Shown piece by piece: positions 6,855 through 11,910 of a stretch of DNA of 11,910 bases. The stretch comes from JBGSYN01 sp964412385. GTDB taxonomy: Bacteria; Pseudomonadota; Alphaproteobacteria; Geminicoccales; Geminicoccaceae. The stretch's first letter is position 1; each line of letters begins with the position of its first letter. The translations under genes were made by a program, and so were the position numbers. The notes beneath the pieces are model-generated. The model saw only the letters and a program-made list of their open reading frames with translations. It was not told the origin of the DNA and did no database searches. The stretch is from contig CAYPOV010000144.1 in NCBI GenBank assembly GCA_964412385.1, positions 1-11,910 of the forward strand, read 5' to 3'.

Positions 6855-7736
6855 TCAAGCATAGTGAATTTTGCGTTCAATCAGACGGAACTGAAAGACC
6901 GTGAGGATCAGGACGACGATCATCAAGATAACCGATTGCGCCGAAGAGCCGCCAAGGTCCGCTCCCAAGAAGCCATCCTGGAACACCTTATAGACTAGCG
7001 TTGCCGTCCCACCTCCCGGCCGACCCTCGGTCATGGTATCGATGATGCCGAACGTCTCGAAAAAAGCGTAGACAATGTTGATGATCAGCAAAAAGAAGCT
7101 GGTTGGTGCGAGAAGTGGAAAGGTGATCGTCCAAAACCGTGCAGCACCATTGCGGCAGTCGATGACGGCGGCTTCGCGCACGGCACGCGGGATGCTCTGA
7201 AGTCCTGCTAGGAAGAAGAGGAAATTGACGGAGATTTGTTTCCAGGCAGCGACAACGATGAGCATCACTCCGGCGTCGAAGGCGTCGACGGTCGGCTGAA
7301 ACGGCCAGCCGACATTGTTCAAGAATGCGTAAATGGGTCCGATATGCTGATTGAAGAGCAATGTTCCCAAGAGGCCTGCAACCGGTGGTGCGACGGCATA
7401 GACCCACATGAGGAGGGTCTTGTAGGGGCCTTGAGCTCTGATGACGCTGTCGGCCTTAACGGCGAACAGGAGGGCTAGCGCGAGCGACACGAAGGCGACC
7501 GCCGCCGAGAAGACCACAGTGAAAATGGCCGAGGTGAGATAGCGGCTCGAGGTCAGGACGACCTGGTAATTCTCGAACCAGACGAACTGGCTCGAGATCC
7601 CGAACGGGTCTTCTAGAAGAAAGGATTGCCTGATCGCCTGGACAGCTGGCCAGAAAAAGAAAATGGCGACGATCGCCATTTGCGGCAGGATGAGAAGATA
7701 GGGCCAGGCAAGACTGTCGAAACGGACCTTGTTCAA
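6855..7736 (-). CDS. ugpA: sn-Glycerol-3-phosphate ABC importer permease UgpA (TTG start)
   Basis: A 293-residue inner-membrane permease of the MalF/UgpA type with about six membrane helices. Family segments include AWPYLLILPQ at the N-terminus, WFENYQVVL, the IVYAFFETFGIIDTMTEGRPGGGT stretch, LVYKVFQDGF and the C-terminal RLIERKIHYA. The reading frame starts at TTG (7736), with AAGGA 6 nt upstream supporting it; I see no in-frame ATG giving a better fit. The EAA docking loop is unusual: E188-A-A-V-I-D-C-R-N, where relatives normally have glycine after the aspartate. The gene follows ugpB after a 75-bp spacer holding a strong hairpin. UgpA forms the transmembrane channel with UgpE and receives substrate from UgpB in the periplasm. 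Confidence 0.92.
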   Translation of the reverse strand: MNKVRFDSLAWPYLLILPQMAIVAIFFFWPAVQAIRQSFLLEDPFGISSQFVWFENYQVVLTSSRYLTSAIFTVVFSAAVAFVSLALALLFAVKADSVIRAQGPYKTLLMWVYAVAPPVAGLLGTLLFNQHIGPIYAFLNNVGWPFQPTVDAFDAGVMLIVVAAWKQISVNFLFFLAGLQSIPRAVREAAVIDCRNGAARFWTITFPLLAPTSFFLLIINIVYAFFETFGIIDTMTEGRPGGGTATLVYKVFQDGFLGADLGGSSAQSVILMIVVLILTVFQFRLIERKIHYA

Positions 7737-7768
7737 TGGTGGTCCTTGATATGATCGATGAAACGAAA

Positions 7769-7792
7769 CGGGGTGCCGAAACCGGCACCCCG
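7769..7792 (-). terminator. Perfect 10-bp stem-loop between ugpB and ugpA (attenuator or mRNA stabiliser)
   Basis: CGGGGTGCCG and CGGCACCCCG form a perfect 10-bp GC-rich stem around a 4-nt loop, 19 nt after the ugpB stop. On the operon strand it is followed by TTTCGTTTC, an interrupted T-run, so it is probably a partial terminator rather than a full stop. Similar structures between the binding-protein and permease genes of other importers (such as malE-malF) keep the binding protein in excess by protecting the upstream mRNA or by partial termination. I infer the same role here. Confidence 0.75.
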
Positions 7793-7811
7793 CCGGATCA
7801 AATCAGCAATG

Positions 7812-9131
7812 CTACTGATTCATCGTCTTGGCGAAGCGCTCGAGCAGCGCGTTGCCCTCTTCCTCGATCGTGGCAAGGGCTTCCTCAGGCGTGACCTCGC
7901 CTGCAAACATTTTCTCGAATTCCTGGTTCATGATCTCGCGAATCTGAACGTAGAAGCCAAGGCGATAGCCCTTCGACCAGTCACCTGAAGGCAAGGAGAG
8001 CTGCTGAATGCCGACCTCGGCACCGGGCTCTTCCTCGTAATAGCCTTCCTTTTGAGCAAGCTTGTAGGCGGCTGTCGTGATGGGCACATAGCCGGTCTCG
8101 CGGTGCCAGAAATACTGGGTTTCGGGCTTGGTCAGATACTCGAAGAAATTGGCGACACAGGCATACTCCTCGGGCTCGTGGCCGCTAATCGCAAAGAGTG
8201 CAGCACCACCGATGAAGGTGCCGGTGGGCTCCGGGTTGACGCCTTCCCAATAGGGCAGGAACGTCGTGCCGAGTTCCCAATCGATCACCTGCTTGAGGCC
8301 GCCGAAGGAGCCGGACGATCCAAGCCACATGGCGACGTCACCCTGCTCAAACGGAGTCTGATTGTCGCCCCAGGCTGTACCGTAGAATTCGAAAAAGCCG
8401 TTGTCGCGCCAGTCGACCAATTTTTGGTAGTGATTGGCCATGTGCTCGTTGTTGTAGAGAATTTCGGTGCCTTCGAGCCCGTCATAGCCATTGTTGTTGG
8501 TGGCCATTTGCAAATTGTGACGGGAGTGGAAGTTCTCCGAGAAAATCCAGGGAAGATGGCTCTGGGCAAGGCCAATATAGCCGGCTTCCTTAAGTGCGGG
8601 CGCCGTAACTGTATCGAACTCTTCCCAAGTCTTGGGCGGTTCGACACCGGCTTCCTCGAGGGCCGCCTGATTGTAGTAGAGAACAGGCGTCGAGCTGTTG
8701 AACGGCATGCCGATCATCTTGCCATCGCTATCGGCATAGAAGTAACGGACACCCGGGACGTAGTCGTTGATGTCAAAGGCAACACCTTGCTCCTCGAGCA
8801 AGTCCTGTACCGGTAGGGCCACGCCCGGTGCATTGATGATGGTAGCGGCACCGGCATCGAAAATCTGGATGATCTCAGGGGCCTCTTCGGCACGGAATGC
8901 AGCGATGCCGGCGGTCATCGTCTCCTCGTAGGTGCCTTTGAAGATCGGCGTGAGCTGGCACTGCTCCTGGCTCGCATTGTACTCGGTGGCGATTGCGTCG
9001 ACCGTCTCGCCGAGGGCTCCGCCCATGGCGTGCCAGAAATCGATTTGAACCGGTTCTTGCGCAAGGCTGGCCGAACTCAGCGCGATCGTGGCAACGCCCG
9101 CGACGAGCGCCGTTTTGTATTGCATTGTCAT
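7812..9131 (-). CDS. ugpB: Periplasmic sn-glycerol-3-phosphate-binding protein UgpB
   Basis: A 439-residue extracellular solute-binding protein (family 1), the periplasmic receptor of the Ugp importer. Residues 1-24 are a Sec signal peptide with likely cleavage at SLA/QEPV; there is no lipobox cysteine, so the mature protein should be soluble. The mature start IDFWHAMGG is a hallmark of UgpB, as are GMPFNSSTPVLYYN, FEQGDVAMWLGSSGS, FIGGAALFAISG and ETGYVPITTAAY. The ligand is expected to be glycerol-3-phosphate or glycerophosphodiesters such as glycerophosphocholine. The sequence cannot separate these. The ATG at 9131 is supported by GGAGGG at 9138-9143, 6 nt away. It is the first gene of the ugpBAEC operon, and its promoter carries a PhoB-type array, which fits phosphate scavenging. 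Confidence 0.93.
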   Translation of the reverse strand: MTMQYKTALVAGVATIALSSASLAQEPVQIDFWHAMGGALGETVDAIATEYNASQEQCQLTPIFKGTYEETMTAGIAAFRAEEAPEIIQIFDAGAATIINAPGVALPVQDLLEEQGVAFDINDYVPGVRYFYADSDGKMIGMPFNSSTPVLYYNQAALEEAGVEPPKTWEEFDTVTAPALKEAGYIGLAQSHLPWIFSENFHSRHNLQMATNNNGYDGLEGTEILYNNEHMANHYQKLVDWRDNGFFEFYGTAWGDNQTPFEQGDVAMWLGSSGSFGGLKQVIDWELGTTFLPYWEGVNPEPTGTFIGGAALFAISGHEPEEYACVANFFEYLTKPETQYFWHRETGYVPITTAAYKLAQKEGYYEEEPGAEVGIQQLSLPSGDWSKGYRLGFYVQIREIMNQEFEKMFAGEVTPEEALATIEEEGNALLERFAKTMNQ

Positions 9132-9137
9132 TGATAT

Positions 9138-9143
9138 CCCTCC
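9138..9143 (-). promoter_or_regulatory. Shine-Dalgarno of ugpB
   Basis: On the minus strand GGAGGG lies 6 nt before the ATG at 9131. This favours the first of the two nearby in-frame ATGs (9131 over 9125). Confidence 0.85.
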
Positions 9144-9173
9144 GGATTGAGCGGCAGAGGGACGAGAACCACG

Positions 9174-9218
9174 ATTATGTGATTAGTTGATGACAACCAT
9201 TAGACAAATTGATGACGG
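9174..9218 (-). promoter_or_regulatory. Predicted PhoB-activated ugpB promoter: four Pho half-sites plus -10
   Basis: Reading the minus strand, four heptamers lie at exact 11-bp steps: CCGTCAT (9218-9212), TTGTCTA (9207-9201), TTGTCAT (9196-9190) and a degenerate TAATCAC (9185-9179). The E. coli Pho box is CTGTCAT-N4-CTGTCAT, with the same 11-bp period. The third heptamer ends 10 nt before CATAAT (9179-9174), one base off the -10 consensus, the same spacing as in the phoA promoter. There is no good -35, as expected when PhoB replaces it. Transcription would start near 9167, giving a leader of about 35 nt with a strong Shine-Dalgarno. The motif and spacing are seen; PhoB control is inferred. 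Confidence 0.78.
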
Positions 9219-9417
9219 ACCAAATACACGGAAAAATTTGAATCCTTACTTGTTCGCTCATTAGGTGAAGCAATTCATATTTGAGTGTACAAACTGATCA
9301 CCTCAAATTTGAAATATTCTTCAGCGAACATTGTGTAGTATTTTCGGTGCGCTGAACGCTTAGGCTGTGGGCGCACTACCGGGCTCAAATGAAGCCGGAT
9401 AGACTGTCAGATGGGGC
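9219..9417. other. AT-rich intergenic region upstream of the ugp promoter, with nested repeats
   Basis: No gene is visible. The stretch is clearly AT-richer than its surroundings. It holds an inverted repeat ATTTGAG (9279-9285) / CTCAAAT (9302-9308) with a 16-bp spacer, an overlapping palindrome TCAAATTTGA (9303-9312), and a repeat of AAATTTGAA at 9234-9242 and 9305-9313. Nearer the tRNA are an inverted repeat GTGCGC (9347-9352) / GCGCAC (9371-9376) and a small hairpin CCGGGCT / AGCCGG (9379-9398). The hairpin lies 19 nt past the tRNA-Thr 3' end and could help its termination, though it lacks a T-run. Confidence 0.5.
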
Positions 9418-9493
<76 letters not shown>

Positions 9494-9502
9494 ATTGGAC
9501 GC

Positions 9503-9531
9503 AACCTAATGACGTGGATGCTTTTGGGCAA
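9503..9531 (-). promoter_or_regulatory. Likely tRNA-Thr promoter
   Basis: On the minus strand TTGCCC (9531-9526) and TAGGTT (9508-9503) are separated by 17 bp. The -10 ends 9 nt before the first tRNA base. The match to consensus is modest, but spacing and position are good. It lies within the 51-bp gap to the divergent glycosidase gene. Confidence 0.5.
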
Positions 9532-9544
9532 GTAGGCGACGGGG

Positions 9545-10804
9545 GTGGCCGAGATGAGCAATGGCCTGACTGACAAGGCACAATCCATCCTCCGCAACAA
9601 TGATTGCGGCGGCTACACAGTCCCGACTTCAGGCCTTTATCCGTTTCAATGGAACTGGGACAGCTGCCTCGTGGCCCTCGGCTGGAGCACATTCAACAAA
9701 GATCGTGCCTGGCAAGAGATCGAATCGTTATTTGAGGCCCAATGGTCGAACGGAACGGTACCGCACATCGTCTTCCACAAAGACGATGCGGGCTATTTCC
9801 CCGGACCCGAAGTTTGGCGGGCTGGTGATGCCATCGCCAGCTCGGGGATCACCCAACCGCCAGTCGCCGCAAGCTGTGTGCGCCGCCTGCTTGATGGTGA
9901 CCCCGTAGGCGTTGATCGCGCGCGCAGGCTCTTTCCTAAATTGTGCGCCTGGCATCGCTGGTTTCATCGTGAACGCGATCCGGAGGGAACTGGTCTCGTC
10001 ACCACGATCCATCCATGGGAAACCGGGATGGACAATAGCCCTGCCTGGGATGAAGCCCTTACCGCATTCGCGGTACATCCAGAACTCGAACCCTATGAGC
10101 GGCGGGACACCAGCCACATCGACAGCGCGCAGCGGCCAAGTGATCGGGACTACGATCGCTACATGACGCTTGTGCAGATTTTCCGGGAGTATGGCTATGG
10201 GGCCGAGGCCGTGCAGCACTCTCCTTTTCGAATCGCCGACATCGCCACCAACGCAATCCTTTTGCGTGCCGATCGCGATCTCTTGCTGGTGGCGCGAGAA
10301 CTCGGCGAGCCCACGACCCAAATTGAAGGCTGGATTGCGCGATCCGAGCGTGCCTTTGCTCGATTGATTGAGCCGAGATCCGGGGAGCTACGATCGTACG
10401 ATCAGGTCAGAGAGCGCCACTTGCCGACGACCACGCACGCGGCATTCCTCGCCTTTTGGGGAAATGCTGCGCCCTTGGGATTGGACAGTCATCTCGGACA
10501 GTGGCTTGCCGGGGCGAAATTCGCAGTCTCGAGCATGCGGCCCGACGATCCCGCGTTCGATCGCTACCGATATTGGCGGGGACCGGTCTGGGCCATTACC
10601 AATTTCATGATCGCTGAAGGCGTCCCAGAATTTGGAAGAAAAGATCTCGCCGATCGTAACCTAGACGACACGAACGCCCTCATCAGCTTGTCGGGTTTCT
10701 TCGAATATTTCGATCCGCTCGACGGTCGGGGACTAGGTGGTGACGAATTCTCTTGGACCGCTGCTATGTGGCTCTATTGGGCTCATTCGCGTGCAAGTGA
10801 ATGA
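9545..10804 (+). CDS. GH63-like glycoside hydrolase, mannosyl-/glucosylglycerate hydrolase type
   Basis: A protein of up to 419 residues with the (alpha/alpha)6-barrel motifs of the MGH1-like/GH63 clan. In order these are YPFQWNWDSCLVALGW (32-47), NGTVPHIVFHKD (69-80), GITQPPVAAS (101-110), HPWETGMDNSPAWDEAL (156-172), YRYWRGPVWAITNFMI (341-356) and GGDEFSWTAAMWLYW (398-412). D163 and E401 are the likely acid/base pair. No signal peptide is present, so it should act in the cytoplasm. Relatives hydrolyse the compatible solutes mannosylglycerate or glucosylglycerate to sugar plus glycerate; older annotations call them trehalase or amylo-alpha-1,6-glucosidase-like. The longest frame begins at GTG 9545. 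An in-frame ATG at 9554 is equally plausible, and neither has a clear Shine-Dalgarno. The 3' end overlaps the convergent rlmB-like gene by 22 bp. Substrate is uncertain. Confidence 0.8.
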   Translation: MAEMSNGLTDKAQSILRNNDCGGYTVPTSGLYPFQWNWDSCLVALGWSTFNKDRAWQEIESLFEAQWSNGTVPHIVFHKDDAGYFPGPEVWRAGDAIASSGITQPPVAASCVRRLLDGDPVGVDRARRLFPKLCAWHRWFHRERDPEGTGLVTTIHPWETGMDNSPAWDEALTAFAVHPELEPYERRDTSHIDSAQRPSDRDYDRYMTLVQIFREYGYGAEAVQHSPFRIADIATNAILLRADRDLLLVARELGEPTTQIEGWIARSERAFARLIEPRSGELRSYDQVRERHLPTTTHAAFLAFWGNAAPLGLDSHLGQWLAGAKFAVSSMRPDDPAFDRYRYWRGPVWAITNFMIAEGVPEFGRKDLADRNLDDTNALISLSGFFEYFDPLDGRGLGGDEFSWTAAMWLYWAHSRASE

Positions 10805-11646
10805 AGCGTGATCCCGGCGGCAACGGCCACGTTCAAACTCTCGATCCGCCGATCGATCGGCAGCGAGAGAAGCTTGTCGCAGCGTTCGGCGACCAATCGC
10901 CTGAGGCCACGGCCTTCACTTCCAAGGACGATGGCGGTCTTGGGAGGGCGCTCGTAGCTTTGGAGTGGTTCATCGGCATCGGCATCGAGCCCGACGATCC
11001 AGTATCCCGCAGCCTTCATCTGTTCGAAGGCTCTGGCTAGATTGACGGTGTGTACGATGGAAATCATGTCCAAAGCACCCGAGGCTGCTTTGGCGGTGAC
11101 ACCATTCAATTCCGCTGAATTGCGTTCCGGCACGACGACGGCCGTGGCCTTGAAAGCAACGGCCGAGCGCAGGATTGCTCCGAAATTGCGTGGATCGGTC
11201 ACTTGATCGAGCACCAGGAGCGTGCTCATTGGCTTGGGTGATGCGAGCAACGGTTCCAAGGGCACGTGAGGCAGGGCCGAAACTTCAACGGCAACGCCCT
11301 GGTGAACGGCGTCTCTCGGCAGCAACGTCTTGAAGCCATCGGGCCCGACGACATCCCTTTTGAGATCAGGACGTGCCGAGAGATGCGCTTCGATCTCGGC
11401 CATGACGTCCTGGGTTGCCAACAACCGGTGCGTCGCCCGACGCTTGTTGACGAGTGCTGCGCGCACCGAATGAAGACCGTAAATCCAGAATCGATCCTGG
11501 TTTTTCTGAACGACTTCCAAGCGCGGGCGATTAGTGCGCGGTCCCCTGCTATTGGGACGTCCGCCAGCTGGACGCTGAGATCGCTGATTTGATCCCTGGT
11601 CGCGGCGTGAGCGGTTTTTTGGCGGCTGATTGTTGGAGCGGTTCAT
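10783..11646 (-). CDS. rlmB: TrmH/SpoU-family rRNA 2'-O-methyltransferase, RlmB-like
   Basis: A 287-residue SPOUT methyltransferase. RlmB uses S-adenosylmethionine to methylate the ribose of G2251 in the 23S rRNA P loop. Residues 1-45 are a disordered, Arg/Asn/Gln/Pro-rich basic tail likely to touch RNA. The substrate-binding domain begins at WIYGLHSVRAAL (54-65) and runs to about 125. The knotted catalytic domain then shows motif 1, LDQVTDPRNFGAILRSA (N154, R160), motif 2, VLGSEGRGL (E244), and motif 3, SLPIDRRIESLNVAVAAGI (S270, N272). The ATG at 11646 has no strong Shine-Dalgarno, and the promoter must share the 86-bp gap with the divergent tRNA-Tyr. The family call is certain. The RlmB assignment is likely from the domain layout, but another TrmH-family target is possible. 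Confidence 0.88.
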   Translation of the reverse strand: MNRSNNQPPKNRSRRDQGSNQRSQRPAGGRPNSRGPRTNRPRLEVVQKNQDRFWIYGLHSVRAALVNKRRATHRLLATQDVMAEIEAHLSARPDLKRDVVGPDGFKTLLPRDAVHQGVAVEVSALPHVPLEPLLASPKPMSTLLVLDQVTDPRNFGAILRSAVAFKATAVVVPERNSAELNGVTAKAASGALDMISIVHTVNLARAFEQMKAAGYWIVGLDADADEPLQSYERPPKTAIVLGSEGRGLRRLVAERCDKLLSLPIDRRIESLNVAVAAGITLHSLARE

Positions 11647-11674
11647 TCGGTCGTGACTATTTATATTGGAACAG

Positions 11675-11702
11675 TTGACAATCCCGGGCTTGGATACATA
11701 CT
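11675..11702 (+). promoter_or_regulatory. Promoter of the tRNA-Tyr/tRNA-Gly transcript
   Basis: A perfect -35 TTGACA (11675-11680) is followed after 16 bp by CATACT (11697-11702), four of six matches to the -10 consensus. It is oriented toward tRNA-Tyr, which starts 30 nt further on. This is the strongest sigma70-type -35 I noticed in the window, as expected for a tRNA operon. Confidence 0.65.
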
Positions 11703-11732
11703 CCGCGCCCGTTTTCCCGCTTCGGAGCCCTT

Positions 11733-11817
11733 GGAGGGGTGGCCGAGTGGTTAAAGGCAGCAGACTGTAAATCTGCCCGCATAGCGTACGTAGGTTCGAA
11801 TCCTACCCCCTCCACCA
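11733..11817 (+). tRNA. tRNA-Tyr (anticodon GUA)
   Basis: A class II tRNA with a long variable arm. Acceptor GGAGGGG pairs with CCCCTCC. The anticodon stem GCAGA/TCTGC encloses loop CTGTAAA, anticodon GTA. The T arm GTAGG-TTCGAAT-CCTAC is intact, the discriminator is A, and CCA is encoded at 11815-11817. The following tRNA-Gly begins 38 nt later and is probably co-transcribed. Confidence 0.97.
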
Positions 11818-11855
11818 AAGCAACGAAAAAGGGTAAACCGGGTCTCGGCGGTTAT

Positions 11856-11910
<55 letters not shown>

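Noticed and set aside
8052..8816. 254-codon plus-strand open frame
   Set aside because: It is entirely antisense to ugpB, whose motifs, signal peptide and Shine-Dalgarno are clear. The peptide resembles no family and is a codon-bias shadow.
9347..9376. GTGCGC/GCGCAC inverted repeat as an intrinsic terminator
   Set aside because: The arms are only 6 bp with an 18-nt loop and no T-run on either strand.
9728..10321. 197-codon minus-strand open frame
   Set aside because: It lies inside the GH63-like gene on the other strand, has no recognisable domain and no ribosome binding site.

Overview
The window looks like chromosomal DNA from an alphaproteobacterium, probably of the Rhizobiales/Hyphomicrobiales or a neighbouring order. 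This rests on the DnaE2 mutasome polymerase, a TIGR02186-type membrane protein (known mainly from alphaproteobacteria), the ugpBAEC gene order, and an rlmB-like gene beside tRNA-Tyr and tRNA-Gly. The sequence is moderately GC-rich and densely coding. I saw no insertion sequence, phage gene, CRISPR array or plasmid function.

Layout, left to right. The 3' third of dnaE2 (+) enters from the left edge. It is followed by an aguB-like N-carbamoylputrescine amidase (+), which ends 3 bp from the convergent gene for a universal stress protein. That gene (-) lies 5 bp downstream of a TIGR02186 membrane protein (-), which in turn lies downstream of a membrane-anchored coiled-coil M23 peptidase (-). The three look like one envelope/stress transcription unit. 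After a 262-bp gap comes a complete ABC importer of the sn-glycerol-3-phosphate type, ordered ugpB-ugpA-ugpE-ugpC on the minus strand (about 9131 down to 4891). Next are tRNA-Thr(UGU) (-), a GH63-like glycosidase resembling mannosyl-/glucosylglycerate hydrolases (+), a TrmH/RlmB-type rRNA 2'-O-methyltransferase (-) that overlaps the glycosidase tail to tail, then tRNA-Tyr(GUA) (+) and a tRNA-Gly(UCC) (+) cut by the right edge.

The best-supported regulatory find is upstream of ugpB. Four heptamers related to the PhoB half-site (CTGTCAT) repeat at exactly 11-bp steps on the ugp strand. The third ends 10 nt before a CATAAT -10 box, which is followed by a strong Shine-Dalgarno and the ugpB ATG. 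This predicts that the operon is induced by phosphate starvation and scavenges glycerol-phosphate compounds. A perfect 10-bp hairpin between ugpB and ugpA probably makes the binding protein more abundant than the permease.

Most of the window is recognisable housekeeping or transport content. I found no clear evidence of a wholly new system. The less understood parts are the M23/TIGR02186/USP unit, the glycosidase between the tRNA genes, and a cluster of unusual substitutions in a conserved DnaE2 block at the left edge.
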